The translations under genes and the position numbers were made by a program. A DNA stretch of 64,000 bases from assembly GCA_021397845.1 (NCBI GenBank), contig CM038047.1:124230112-124294111 (forward strand), in the 5' to 3' direction. The DNA comes from Areca catechu. Taxonomy: Eukaryota; Streptophyta; Magnoliopsida; Arecales; Arecaceae. Shown here in pieces: positions 21,979 through 34,008 of this stretch. The notes under the pieces are model-generated. The model did no database searches. It was given only the letters and a program-made list of their open reading frames with translations, and had not been told where the DNA came from. Numbering within the stretch: position 1 is the stretch's first letter; each line of letters opens with the position of its first letter.

Positions 21979-22156
21979 TAGTTTTCACAAGGCTAACCAA
22001 AAATCTCTTGGTTTTCACAAGGCTTACCAAAAATCTCTTAATTTTCACGAGACTTACCAAAAATCTCTTGGTTTTCACAAGGCTAACCAAAATCTCAGTT
22101 GGTTTTCAAACAAGGCTCATCAACAATCTAAGTTGGTTTTTACAAGGCTTACCAAT
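21979..22156 (-). repeat. Hairpin array in the C0 LTR
   Basis: About six tandem units of 30-40 bp in element sense read TTGGTAAGCCTTGTGAAAACCAA or similar: the ends pair (TTGGT with ACCAA) around a loop. The equivalent arrays in C1 and C4 have related loops and different stem lengths. Confidence 0.75.
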
Positions 22157-22573
22157 AACCCAGACACTAGTTTTAAACCACTTGAATCTAGGAACAACAA
22201 TAAAGTCAAGTATAAAGTAAGAATATAACAAGCTTTCAAAAATAAGGCACATACCTCTTTAAAGCTCTTTGATTACAATAGAAAAAGCTTGTCTCCAAGT
22301 TGTTGAAGCCTTAATGGATGCTTGAGGAATGGACTTGAATGCTTCTTGAATGCTTTTGAATGCTTCAAGGCTCAACTTCACTAAAAAATAATGAATTCTT
22401 AATAAATTCTCATTAGTTGCTCATTATTCTTTTTTTTCTTAAGTTTGGTATACTTTAAATACCTTTTCAAGCCTTAAATGATCATTTTTGAGCATTGGAG
22501 AGGTGAAAATAGCCATTAGAGATAAAAAGGATCATTTCTGTGCTTCAAAAAATAGCTATTATTGTTCATCCAA

Positions 22574-22935
22574 ACCTACAGGTGTCGACACTTCAGGTCA
22601 TGAGTCGATACATAAGTCGATACTTGAGTTAACACTAGGTCAAAAATACTTTCAGAAGCTCTCTAGAATGTACTGGTGCATTGATACTTTTTTTGATGAG
22701 TCGATACTTCATCTTCATGAGTCGACATTTGAGAAAAAACTTGAATTCAGCATGTTCTATATCATTTCTGGTCTCAGGCCTTGAGTCGATACTTGAGTCG
22801 ATACATGAGTCGACACTTAAGCTTCATGAGTCGATACTTCATACGTGCCATCTAAAATTTATTCTGCGTATCAACTCAAACTTCTATAAGTCGACACCTA
22901 GAGTCGATACTTCACTTTCATTAGTCGACACTTGG
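22574..22935 (-). repeat. Clustered GTCGA(T/C)A motif in the C0 LTR
   Basis: Twelve copies of a decamer (plus strand AGTCGATACT / AGTCGACACT) are spread irregularly over 360 bp, about 280-640 bp from the LTR start in element sense. C1 and C4 have a related motif (GAGCCGACTC) at the same relative position. Confidence 0.8.
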
Positions 22936-23210
22936 CTGAAACTCTCCTATAACTCTACTGAAACTCTGCTAAAATTTCTCCAACTTCAAGATTTGAATTC
23001 TTAAAGGTTATTATTATGTATTAAGATCCATTTAACTTGAGATTCCATTAAAGAGAGTAACTTCTTTAACAAGATGACAAGCTTTGAACTTTCAACATAT
23101 TATAATTTTGACAAGTGCCCTATTCTAATAATTGCACTTTTAACACACAGTTAGTACTCAAATATACTTAAATATTTTGTTATTCATCAAAATCAAGATA
23201 TGAGTCAACA

Positions 23211-23289
23211 ACCACTATTCCAAATTATTTTGCATTTGAAGCTTCATCTAGAATATATACTTAGGTTGATTGGAATGCTGCGAATGTGT
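23211..23289. other. Short stretch between C0 and the MULE remnant
   Basis: About 80 bp without a clear coding match follows the C0 LTR. A TTGCAG at about 23303-23308 could be an old splice acceptor for the MULE gene. Confidence 0.4.
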
Positions 23290-25190
23290 CAATATATTCT
23301 TCATTGCAGGAACAACATGTTATATGGCAAAGGGATGAGAAATTATGTAAAGAACTTAGCTTTACGGATAAGGTAGAATTACAGACTATAGTAAAGCAGT
23401 ATTCTATTGAAAGACATCACGAATTCAAGGTTATTGAGTCAAATCTAAATCTATGGCTTGTAAAAAGTAAGAATAGAGATTCGAGATGTCAGTGGATGGT
23501 GAGAGCTATTAAACATCATGATTATTTCAAGATCTCATGATACACTAGCCCTCATACATGCCTATCTACAATGATATCTCAGGATCATTCTGGGCTAAAC
23601 TCTATATTAATTACAAATAAAATTTGGGACCTGGTTAAAGAAATTCCAATAATTACTATTGCTGGACTTTGTGTAGTCATAAAGAACAAATACAACTATA
23701 CACCAAGTTATAAAAAATTATCGGATGCTAAGTAGAAGGCGATACAGATGCGATTCAGGGATTAGGATATGTCATATCAATTATTGCTGAAATGGTTGCA
23801 TGTTGTAGAAGAATTTAATCTCAATTCCTGGATGAAATTCATTAGAACTTCAACTGGTATTCTAGCTTGTGCTTAGTTTGATCATATATTCTGGGCCTTT
23901 GCACCATCGATTGAAGGGTTTAAGCACTATCAACGGGTCATAAGTGTTGATGCTACTTTCATGTATGGAAAGTATAAGGAGAAGATGTTGATTATAACTG
24001 CTATAGATAAAAATAATTAGATATTTTTACTTGCATTTGGTATTATTGATGAAGAGTCAGCTGACACCTAGGGTTGGTTTTTAGCATTCATCAAAAATTT
24101 TGTTACATCATGTCAAAAAATTTGTCTAATTTTTGATTGACATGCTGGTATACTTGCTGCAATACAGAATGAGTATCTGGGTTGGTAGCCACTGAATGCT
24201 TATCATATTTATTACCTGCATCACATGGCAAGTAATTTTAATTCAAGATTTCATGATCCCAAACTAAAAGATGTCATGAAAAAAGATGGAATGCAAATGC
24301 AGCCAAGAAAATTCTAGAAATATGAGGAACATTGAAAAATTTAATCTAGAAGCTGTTTAGTGGCTGAATTAAATTTCTTTAATAAAATGGACACATTCAC
24401 ATGATGACGGATGATGGTATGGGATGATGATAACTAATATATTCGAGTGTTTCAATGGAGTTTTGAAAAATGCTTGATTCCTACCAATAATAGTATTGGT
24501 GCAGTTGACTTTTTTTGACTTGTATCATACTTTGAAGATCGATGTGCCTAAGCAAATGAGCGATGGACAGAAATAAAGGTTTACTCCTTTTGTCATGGGA
24601 CATGTCATCTCCAAGCAAGCCAAAGCAACATCACATACCATTACAAGGTTCGATAGAGCAAGTGGCTTGTTCCAAGTCCGAACTTCTAAATATGGTCCAA
24701 ACATGTACAGGGGCAGCAATACATAAGTACTTATTATCTTTATCGATTATTAAAAATATATTATATATTATGTTGTATATATGTCAAATTATAGTTTTTG
24801 ATGTTGTAGGTTGTTCGTCTTTCATAACAAACATGTACATGTCAGAAATGGTAGTGTTATCATTTACCTTGCTCTCACGTCATGGCTACTTGTGCACATA
24901 TTGCCATTGATTTTTATTGATACTTTGATCAGTGCTATACCTTACATGATTATCATCAAACTTATGCAACATAATTTCAACCAATTCCTCACAAAGAATA
25001 TTGTCCTAACAAAGTGGACATGGTATCATTATACCGGACAAAAATAGGTTACGATAGAAAGGTAGGCCACATTCCACAAGGATTAGAAATGATATGGATG
25101 TCAGAGAAGCTGGTAATAAATGCAGGTGTATAATCTGTAAGGAAGATATTCATAGTTCATGCCATTGCTTTGTATTATATTTGATAGATT
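23290..25190 (+). pseudogene. MULE (MuDR-type) transposase, decayed
   Basis: The N-terminal DNA-binding part (FTDKVELQTIVKQYSIERHH, SRCQWMVRAIKHHDYFKIS) at 23320-23540 is followed by the MULE catalytic domain at 23920-24500. HYQRVISVDATFMYGKYKEK carries the first Asp, and LIFD*HAGILAAI the second, with its Arg codon turned into TGA. A zf-SWIM finger (CTCQKW*CYHLPCSHVM, about 24833-24885) lies after a likely intron (about 24723-24809, acceptor TTGTAG, donor degraded). Such proteins cut and move Mutator-like elements. At least ten in-frame stops, largely single substitutions, make it dead. No terminal inverted repeats were located. It is upstream of and parallel to the PMD gene. Confidence 0.85.
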
Positions 25191-25354
25191 GTAATATATT
25201 CATATGGTTTGTGATGTCATTACTGTTTACATATGATTTTATACTATGTTTGATCTTATGATGTATCGTTATTAACTTTTTAAGAAAAATATTATGTTAA
25301 GTGATGTTTGTGATTTCTTATTTCATTTTCTTTGAGTTATTGTATATCACAGTT

Positions 25355-26053
25355 ATGGATCCCGGTCCTTCATATCGTAGTGAATATATGATCAGGATCA
25401 CATAGATCATCTCTAGTATGGGTGGGATAGGATACTCCTATTTTGCATTGTCGACATCGAGAGATGGTTATACGCACATCGATACCGCTCGATCGGTCTA
25501 TATTGCCTTGATTGATGCGGTCTGAATTTTATGGTCTTGCTCATGTTGGATTTATTAAATTAGACTGGCATTTGATCACTACTATTGTCGAGCACTGGCA
25601 CCCAGAGATACATACTTTTCATTTCCCGTAGGAAGAGGTTACTATCACCCTTCAAGATATTGCCATTCAGCTAGGTTTACCAGTTGATGGTCTACCGGTG
25701 ATATGTATTACATAGGTAGAATAGGGATAGCTTTGTCATGATTTATTAGGGGTTATCTCACCACATGGTAGACTCCATGGATCATGATTGAGCCTGGTCT
25801 GGCTTACTAAGCATTTTCAGGAGTTAGCTATTGATGCTGATAAGATAGCCATACAATGCTATGCTCGAGCATATATTTTGTAGCTGATGGGTAGGTGCTT
25901 ATTTATGGATAAATCTGGGAATATGATGCATCTCATGTTTCTACCCCTACAGTAAACTTGGAGACTACTGGACAGTATAGTTGGGGTAGTGCAGAGCTCG
26001 TATGGTTATATAGAGAGATGTGTAGGGTGAGCAGGAGAGATGCTAATGATATT
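25355..26053 (+). pseudogene. Plant mobile domain (PMD) gene, first part
   Basis: A probable start ATG at 25355 (MDPGPSYRSEYMI) is followed, with stops and frame changes, by the conserved PMD core: FIKLDWHLITTIVEHWHPE, EVTITLQDIAIQLGLPVDG and ELAIDADKIAIQCYARAYIL. PMD proteins occur as host genes (MAIN-like) and inside plant transposons, including MULEs. C1 inserted at 26053 within the domain; the gene resumes at 46760. Its position 165 bp after the MULE remnant on the same strand suggests that both belonged to one transposon, but that is inference. Confidence 0.8.
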
Positions 26054-26372
26054 TATTGACCCCTGGAATGATTTTGATGATCACAAAATATTGGAGCATG
26101 TATGAGTTACTAATTCTTTCAATTACTTGAGAAGTTTTTGCAGGAAAATGTTTATCTTTAGTTTAATTGGTTTTCAAATTGGTTGAAATGTAATCTAATA
26201 TTGTATAGACTCCTATGTACTTCAAATTGTAAAAGCCCTAATTTTTCAACTATGTAATCTTGTAAAAGGGCTATAAAATTATAAAAAAAAGAGTGAGTAG
26301 ATTAGCTCTTGTTGGATTCATATGTTGAAGAACTTTGGAGAAGTTTGAAGCTTTAAATGAAGTTTTAGTAAG

Positions 26373-26645
26373 AGTCGACTCATGGATCAAGAGCCGACTC
26401 CTTCTGGCATGGCATAAAAAATTTCAGAGTTTCAGTACCTCAAGCTGACTCAAGCCCAGAAGAGCCGACTCGTCTAGAGTTATGTTTGTTGGTGACTGAG
26501 ACTTCGAGCCGACTCTAGCTTGAAGAGCCGACTCAAAGAAAATGTGAATTTGTACTGATTGAGGGTTTGAGCTGACTCTAGCTTCAAGAGTTGACTTGCA
26601 CAAAATTTTTGTTTAGGCTGCCTGAGACTTCAAGCCGACTCAAGT
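26373..26645 (+). promoter_or_regulatory. Clustered GAGCCGACTC motif in the C1 LTR (U3)
   Basis: About nine copies or variants of GAGCCGACTC occur in 270 bp; five keep GCCGAC, the core bound by plant DREB/CBF factors (RCCGAC). The cluster lies upstream of the TATA-like box, where promoter elements would be. The 3' LTR has an expanded version (about 45515-45865). Binding is inference. Confidence 0.6.
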
Positions 26646-27117
26646 GACCATTTTCTGCACTCTAACGGCTACTTGCTGAAAGTTGATTTTGAACTCCAAA
26701 AGGTCTCCAACAGCTCTTTCTCAATTTTCTATGCCCTACAATGGCTATAACTCATGGAAAACTATAAAAGAAGTATTTTTTGATGGATTAAACAATTTTT
26801 GAGGGATTATTCATTGATTTATCTTGGGATTTTGAAAAGCCTTCAAGTCTTTCACCAACCCACTTCAAGAGCATTCAAGATAGGATTCAAAGCTCCACCA
26901 ACTTCTCTTCATCATTGAATCCACTCTTTGAAGAAGTAAAGAAGCAACTTGAAGAGTATTAAAAGAGCATTCAAGGCTAGGCTTCACCTTGATCTTCATC
27001 GGCAACACTTAAACAAACTCGGTTTGTTGTATAGTTGCTTTATATTTTTGACATATCTTTATTTTCTCTCTAAGAATAGCAACAAGCTGTGTCTTAAGAG
27101 AGGGTTAAAGGTTTTTA

Positions 27118-27325
27118 CATGAACTTGTGAAAACCTAAGTTGGATTCTTGGTGATCCCGATAAAAAACCAAGTGTAGGGTTTCTTTGGTGATCCTGTTTA
27201 AAACCAAAGGGAGTTGGGTTCTTGGTGACCCCGGTATAAAACCAAGTGTAGGGTTTCTTTGGTGATCCTATTTAAAATCAAAGAGAGTTTGGTTTTCTTT
27301 GGTTATCCCGGTAAAACCAAAGTGT
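27118..27325 (+). repeat. Hairpin array in the C1 LTR
   Basis: Five tandem units of about 33-37 bp alternate stems CTTGG/CCAAG and CTTTGG/CCAAAG around loops of type TGATCCCGGTATAAAA. The array lies downstream of the TATA-like box, so it would be in the transcript. Confidence 0.75.
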
Positions 27326-27614
27326 ATAGATTTGGATTGTGAGCTTGGTAAAATAATCCGACTGTATTCTGGTTGGAGGATATAGTGAAAATTTCAAGTG
27401 GTGCTTGGATAGTGGACGTAGGAGCCGGTTGCTCCGAACCACTCTAAATTCCTTATGTTTATGATTGTGCTTACCTTATTATATTGCATTTATTTAATTA
27501 CTTTCGTATTGCATATTGCACCATAACACCAAAAGGATTTTTAAATTGCATATACTTGACAAAGTTTTATAATCCCAATTCACCACCCTCTTAGGAAGCC
27601 ACCTGAGCAACAAG

Positions 27615-27626
27615 TAGTATCAGAGC
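27615..27626 (+). other. C1 primer-binding site
   Basis: TAGTATCAGAGC, two nucleotides after the LTR, differs by one base (G to A) from the tRNA-complementary TGGTATCAGAGC. Confidence 0.85.
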
Positions 27627-27659
27627 AGAGTCTCTGAAAATTACTTAGACTAATGATTG

Positions 27660-29430
27660 ATGGCACACCCCATGAGCACTTCTTTGGCTGGAGGCCAATC
27701 CACAAATCAACCTCCACTTTTCACTAGAACCAATTATACATATTGGAAGGCTAGGATGAAAATATATATTCAAGCCATAGATTTTTATTTGTGGAAAATT
27801 ATTTTGAAAGGACCTCACAGACCAACTGTTAGAATCAATAATATTGAGGTTCCCAGACCGAAAAAGGAATGGGACAAAAATGATATAAAATTAGCAAAGT
27901 TGAATGCCAAAGCTATGAATTTACTTTATTATGCTTTGGACCCAAATGAGTTTAATAGAATTTTGACTTGTAATTTTGCTAAAGAAATTTGTGATAAGCT
28001 TGAGATCACACATGAAGGCACATCACAAGTTAAAACTTCAAAAATCAATCTTCTTGTGCACAACTATGAATTATTCAAAATGGATCCTAGTGAAACTATA
28101 TTTGTTATGTATACACATTTTACTAATATTATCAATGATCTTAAAATTCTTGGTAGGACTTATACTAATGCTGATCTAGTTTAAAAAGTTTTAAGATCCT
28201 TGCCAGATAAATGGGAAGCTAAATTGATAGCGATTCAAGAGGCAAAGAACCTGAACACCCTATCACTGATGAGTTGCTTGGATCATTAATTACTCATGAG
28301 TTAGCCATGCAACAAAGAACTAATAAAGATTCTAAGAGAAAAAAGCTATAGCATTTAAAGCTATAGAAGAAGACAAGAATGAAGATTCAGATTCATCTGA
28401 TGATGATGATCTTGAAAATGATGAGTTAGCCCTTGTAATGAGAAAATTTAAAAAGTTTATGGGTAGAAGAAGAACAAATAGATGGAGGAAGCAATTTAGA
28501 AAAGAAGAGTTTGGAAGAGAAAGAGAAAAGGACAAAGAAAAGGAGAAGGACAAAGACAAAGATCAAATTCCAATCTACTATGAGTGCAAGAAATCGGGAC
28601 ATATACGTCCTGACTGTCTAGAAGCCAAGAAAAAGATGATCAAGAGAAAGAAAAAGAAGGCAATTCTTGCAGCATGGAGTGATAGCGATGAATCTACATC
28701 CATTGAAGAAGATGAAGATACAACAAGAACTGCTCGGATCTGCCTTATGGGTTTGGAGGATGAGGTAACTACTTCTGAACCTAATTTAGTATTACATATG
28801 ATGAGTTTCATAATGCTTTTTGTGAATTAATAGTAGAATATAAAAAAACTGATTTGAAAATAAAAAATTTAAAAAATAATTGTGATATGATTGAAAAGGA
28901 TAAAAATGAAATTGGTGAAAAAAATAAGATTTTACAAAGGGAATTAAGTTTGGTTTATGAAAGACTTAAGACTACTCAAATTGAAAAAGAAGAACTTCTT
29001 GAAAAGAACAAAAGTTCACAAAATGAAAATGTTGATTTGAGAAAGGAAGTTCAAAAGCTTAAACCATTGGTTGAAATATTAACCTTAAGTTCCAACAAGC
29101 TTGAACTAATTTTGAAAGATCAAAGAGAGACAAATAACAAACTTGGAATTGGTTATAAAGGTTCAACTTCAAATAAGTTTTCTGCATCCACATCATATGC
29201 TCCTAAGTTCATTACTTTAAAATAATATAGACCTAAATTTGCATAATCATATACTTTTTATTCAAAGCCAAGAATTGTATGCTATGCTTGTAATAATGTT
29301 GATCATAAGATATTTGAGTGTCATTTGAAATATAATGATAAGAAGAAAATCAAGAAAAGTTGGGTTCCAAAAGGAACCAATTCTACTAACTTGCAAGGAC
29401 CCAAGAAAGCTTGGGTACCAAAATCTATTA
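27660..29430 (+). pseudogene. C1 gag
   Basis: The start is the ATG at 27660 (MAHPMSTSLAGGQSTNQPP), 33 bp after the PBS. The UBN2-type gag domain (YWKARMKIYIQAIDFYLWKI, LNAKAMNLLYYALDPNEFNR) runs to a stop at 28182. A frame change follows, then a basic zone with a zinc knuckle lacking its first Cys (YYECKKSGHIRPDC, about 28576). A coiled-coil-like Lys/Glu segment (28854-29225) and a second knuckle-like CYACNNVDHKIFEC (about 29280) come next. The repeated WVPKG/AWVPKS words just before the protease are also seen in C0. The protein would assemble particles and bind RNA. Confidence 0.88.
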
Positions 29431-30669
29431 CCTGATTATTTTGCAGGGATGTCTTGCAGCCACAAATATAAAAAAAAGATGGTACCTTAATAACGGCTGT
29501 TCAAGACACATGACGGGGATATTGATCAATTCTTCACCCTAGACAAAAAGATGGTGGAATGGTAACCTTTGGTAATAATCGCAAAGGAAGGATAATCGGT
29601 ATTGATAAAATTAAAATTACTCCTTCTACATTTATTGAGAATGTGTTACTTGTAGAAAAGTTAAAGCATAATCTTTTGAATATTAGTCCGCTTTGTGATA
29701 TTGGTTTTAATGTTTTATTCAAGTCTTCAATGTGTATAGTAGTTGATCCACTTGACTCTAGTACAAAGTTTATTGAACATAGACTTGGTAATATTTATGT
29801 AGTAGATCATAATAATTTGGCTATGTCAAGCAATACAAGTTTTGTAGAAATGAATGACAAGAGCAAGAAATCAAGTTTATTATGGCATAGGTGACTTGGA
29901 CATGCTAGTATGGATACTATAGCAAAATTTATTTCAAAAGAATTAGTTAAAGGTTTGCCAAAGCTCAAAGTAAATTTTGATTATGTTTGTGATGCCTGTC
30001 AATTAGGAAAGCAAGTGTGGGAGAGTTTTAAATCCAAAAATATTGTTTCTACTACTAGACCCTTAGAGCTACTTCACATGGACTTATTTGAACCTACTAG
30101 GAAAACAAGCCTAGGTGGTATGAAGTGTGGCCTTGTGATTGTAGAAAATTTTTTAAGATACACATGGGTTTTATTCATTGCACCTAAAGATGAGACTTTT
30201 AAAGAATTCAAAAAGTTTTATAAAAGAGTTTTAAATTTGAAAATTCTTTCAGTTATTTCAATTCATAGTGATCATGGTACAGAATTTGAAAATCAACATT
30301 TTTATCACTTTTGCACAAAGCATGGTATTGATCACAACTTCTCAGCTCCTAGAACACCACAGTAAAATGGTATTGTAGAAAGAAAGAATTGAACTTTGGA
30401 AGAGATATCCAGAACAATGCTTTGTGAAGGAAATCTTTCAAAATATTTTTGGACAGAAGTTGTAAATATCGCTTACTATATTTTGAATAGAGTTTTAATC
30501 AGACATATCATTAGAAAAACCCCCTATGAACTCTGGAACAATAAAAAGCTTAATATCAATTATTTTTATGTTTTCAGTTGTAAATGTTTTGTTCTTAATA
30601 ATGGTAAAGATAATCTTGATAAATTTGATGCAAAATCCGATGAGGCTATTTTTCTATATATTTTTTAAA
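29431..30669 (+). pseudogene. C1 protease and integrase
   Basis: The protease motif is mutated (WYLNNGCSRHMTG instead of WYLDSGC). The gag-pre-integrase domain (SSLLWHR*LGHASMDTIAKF ... VCDACQLGKQVWESF) leads into the integrase core: LLHMDLFEPTRKTSLGGMK, IHSDHGTEFENQHFYHFC and NGIVERKN*TLEEISRTML. These give the Asp-Asp-Glu triad positions, of which the Asp and Glu residues are visible. Stops lie at about 29893, 30363, 30390 and 30666. The order protease-integrase before RT is diagnostic of Ty1/copia. Confidence 0.88.
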
Positions 30670-32539
30670 TAATAAAGCCTATCGAGTTTTCAACAAAAAA
30701 ATTTTGACTATGGAAGAATCAATATATGTTGTTTTCAATGAATCTGATATTACATCTTCTAGAAAAGAAGATCGTCTTGATGATGATGCAGGTTCACTAG
30801 AACATGGATTGAAAGATTTGACTTTCAAAGACAAACAAACAAGTGAACAACATGAAGATGTGGTAAGCAAAAATCATGATGATATAACTAAAGAATGGAG
30901 GTATGTACACTCACATCCCAAAGAATTAATTATAGGAAATCCATCTCAAGGTGTTAGAACTAGAGCTGCATATAGGGATGCACATGACTTGATTGCTTTT
31001 GTTTATCATGTAGAACCACACTCTATAGAAGAAGCTGAAACTGATCCTAATTGGATGTTAGCTATGCATGATGAGTTAAACCAATTTAGGAGAAATAGTA
31101 TTTGGACACTAGTAAAAAGACCTAATGACTATCCTGTTATAGGTACCATATGGGTTTATATAAATAAACTAGATAAGCAAGGTAATGTAATTAGGAATAA
31201 GGCTAGACTGGTAGTTCAAGGTTATAATCAAGAAGAGGGAATAGATTTTGATGAGACCTATACTCTAGTAGCTAAGTTAGAGGCTATTAGATTACTACTA
31301 GCATATGCATGCTTTATGAATTTTAAATTATTTAAAATGGATGTAAAGAGTGCATTTCTAAATGATTTTCTATCTGAAGAAGTTTTTGTTAAATAACCAC
31401 CGGGTTTTATCGATCACACATTTCCAAATCATATTTTCAAATTGAATAAAGCTTTATATAGTATTAAACAGTCACCTAGAGCCTGGTATGATAGATTAAG
31501 CAAGTTTTTAATTAGAAATAATTTTGTTAGAGGTAGTATTAATACTACACTGTTTATTCAAAGAAAAGACAATGATATTTTAGTTATTCAAATTTATGTT
31601 GATGATATAATATTTGGATCTACTGATGAATCCTTGTATCAAAACTTTGCTAAGTTAATACAGGGCGAATTCAAAATGAGTTTGATGGATGAGCTGAGTT
31701 ACTTCCTCGAGCTTCAGATCAAACAATCTAAGGAAGGTATCCTGATCAACCAGGCCAAATATATCAAAGAGATTATCCAAAAGTTTGGCATGGAATCAAG
31801 CAAAGAAATTAGAACACCCATGAATCCTGCATGTAGACTTGATAAGGATAAAAATGGCACAAATATTGATCAAAAATTGTATAGATATATGATTGGTTCT
31901 TTACTTTATTTAACTACCAGTATACTTGATATTTTATTTAGTATTTATATGTGTACACATTTTCAATCTAATCCAAAAGAGTCCCACATCATAGCTGTTA
32001 AAAGAATCATTAAGTATCTTAAAGGCACATGCAATCTAGGATTTTGGTATTTTAAGCATTCATCTTTAAAATTAATTAGTTATTCTAATGCTGATTATGG
32101 AGGCTGTAAAATTGATAGGAAAAGCACAAGTGGCACTTGTCAATTTCTAGGTATTAACTTTATTTCATGGCACTGTCGTAAACAGAACTCTATAGCACTG
32201 TCTACTGCTGAGGCAGAATATGTGGCTGCGAGGAGATGTTGTGCACAAGTGTTGTGGATCAAGCAACAACTAGAAAATTATGGTGTTGTCCAATCTAAAA
32301 TTCTTATTAAATATGATAACACTAGTGCTATTAATTTATCTAGAAATCCAATTCAGCATTCTTGAACTAAGCATATAGAAATTAGATATCATTTCATTCG
32401 AGATCATGTTTTAAATAATGTTGTTGAATTAGAATTTGTACCTACTGAAGATCAACTAGCTGACATTTTCACCAAATCCCTTACTCAAGATAGATTTGAA
32501 AAGATTAGAGACGAATTAGGTCTATGTGACCCATTTTGA
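30670..32539 (+). pseudogene. C1 reverse transcriptase and RNase H
   Basis: RT begins at about 31100 with NSIWTLVKRPNDYPVIGTIW, has FKMDVKSAFLNDFLSEEVFV, ALYSIKQSPRAWYDRLSKFL and the active site VIQIYVDDIIFGSTDESL (about 31595). RNase H follows with YSNADYGGCKIDRKSTSGTC, STAEAEYVAARRCCAQVLWI and YDNTSAINLSRNPIQHS, ending near 32537 at LGLCDPF. Stops lie at 31394-31396 and 32363-32365. The segment 30704-30960 is an acidic linker. The catalytic YVDD is retained. Confidence 0.92.
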
Positions 32540-32884
32540 AAGTTTTGACCTAACTTTTCAAAAAATAAGGAAAAATTATCTAGACATTTCAAAATTCCTT
32601 CTAGAGCTTATGACCACCTCCTCTAGTACTAAGAAACCCATAGAAATTTATTTTGTTAATTTTTGAGTTTTTACCTAGATTTGGGCTCGTGCCGACTTGA
32701 GCCACCTGCTGTTCCGGCAAGCCGACTCGAGAGTCGGGCCGATGCTTTTTAAATTGGGGATCATAAGTTTGAATTTGTTATTTCTTTCCACCCTTCTTAT
32801 TTTTCCTTAGCCATTTCCTTTCCCTAACCTAAGAAAAGCTCCTAGAACTCCTCTACACCCTTCCAAAACCCTAATCTAACCTAG

Positions 32885-34008
32885 ATGGCTCAAAGGAAAG
32901 CCATGGCAAAGAAGCCTAGGAAGGTTGTTCGGTCAGTGGCAGAGGAAAGGAGGACCAAACGGAGGCTTGACACTTCAAATCCGTCAGAGGAATCACAAGA
33001 AGAGCATGAAAAGGAATAAGAAGCTCCAAGACAGGTAATTTTGATGGGAAACAGGCAAGTAACCTCAGGTCGATGCATTGATTTTACATTTCTAAAACAA
33101 GAGAGCTTGAAAATTGGTGATTGGTTAGTTGGACAAGGTTGGAAGGATTTTTGCATGCTTAATCTTCCTACATATCCTAATCTTGTCAAACAGTTTTTCG
33201 AGAATATGTCTTTGGGTGCTTTTCATATTGAATATGTTGTGAAGGGGAAACACATTGAGATTAGTGAGCAAAAATTATCTAATGTTCTACAAATACCTAA
33301 AGAGGGAGAGAACTACTTAGTATTGAAGGACAAATAGAAGGCACTGAGAATTATACTTGAAAGGACTAATGTGACTGGTGTGATATATGTTAGAGCCAAC
33401 CAACTCTCATTAGAGATGAGGTTGCTATATAACATCATTAGCAGCATTTTTCTATCCCGGACTGGGAGATTCGACTGGGTAAGCAAGAGAAACCTAGTCT
33501 TTATGAGATGTTTAGTTGAGGGGGAGAACCTCAATTTACCTTTCATTATATTGTCTCAGATGAGGGAAGCTGCTCGTAGGGCATGAGCATGTCTTCCGTA
33601 TGGCCTGGTTTTTACCTTATTGTCTCAGGATGCTTATGTTGATTTGTCTGGAAAGGATAGCAGACCATTGTTGCATACAGACAAATACAACATAAAATCT
33701 TTGACCAAGATGGGATTCTTAAAGGTTGAGGGTCACTGGATCAAGAAGAGTTCAGAACTTCTAATGACACATTTTGATGAGGATTCAGGAGATGATGATC
33801 AGGCAGGACAGGGATAGGATACCGAGGCTGAGCCACATGTTGACGAGGCTAGACCTTCAAAGCCAGCTCCTTCTACACCTCGATCACCTGTCAGAGGATC
33901 TACTGCTGTTGGATCAGGTGATGATGAAAGACTGCAGTGTATACTGGATGAAATCTCTAGTCTTCAAAGAGGGAGATCAGAGATATATGCTAGGATACTG
34001 GCACTTTA
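32885..34008 (+). pseudogene. C1 env-like ORF
   Basis: One reading frame from the ATG at 32885 to about 34008 is broken only by stop codons (about 33017, 33335, 33584 and 33815), with no frameshift seen. It starts with a basic segment (MAQRKAMAKKPRKVVRS), then the domain found in plant transposon env-like proteins (GRCIDFTFLKQESLKIGDWL, NLVKQFFENMSLGAFHIEYV, LSNVLQIPKEGENY), and ends in a Pro/Ser/acidic tail with a short helical segment. Sireviruses often carry such an ORF after pol; its function is not established. I see no convincing signal peptide or transmembrane segment. Confidence 0.75.

Larger units (their letters stand above)
19541..23210 (-). mobile_element. C0: Sirevirus (Ty1/copia), 5' part
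   Basis: This is the minus-strand copia element outside the left stack: 5' LTR 21673-23210, PBS 21659-21670, gag from 21614, protease and pre-integrase region to about 19545, then cut by G3. The gag start close to the PBS, the two-part gag with a Lys/Glu-rich zinc-knuckle zone, and the LTR ending in ..TCAACA match C1 and C4, which are Sirevirus-like. The rest of pol and the 3' LTR are off the left edge. Confidence 0.85.
21673..23210 (-). repeat. C0 5' LTR
   Basis: This 1538-bp LTR reads TGTTACCCAGCG at 21673 and GAGTCAACA at 23210 on the plus strand; in element sense it is TGTTGACTC...GGGTAACA. It contains a hairpin array in the transcribed part (21979-22156) and 12 GTCGAYA-type repeats (22574-22935) in the upstream part. 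It is homologous in layout to the C1 and C4 LTRs. Confidence 0.85.
26054..27612 (+). repeat. C1 5' LTR
   Basis: This 1559-bp LTR starts TATTGACCCCTGG (TGTTGATCCCTGG in the other LTR) and ends GAGCAACA. It has a TATA-like CTATAAAAGAA at about 26762, five GCCGAC motifs at 26373-26640, and a hairpin array at 27118-27325. Confidence 0.92.
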
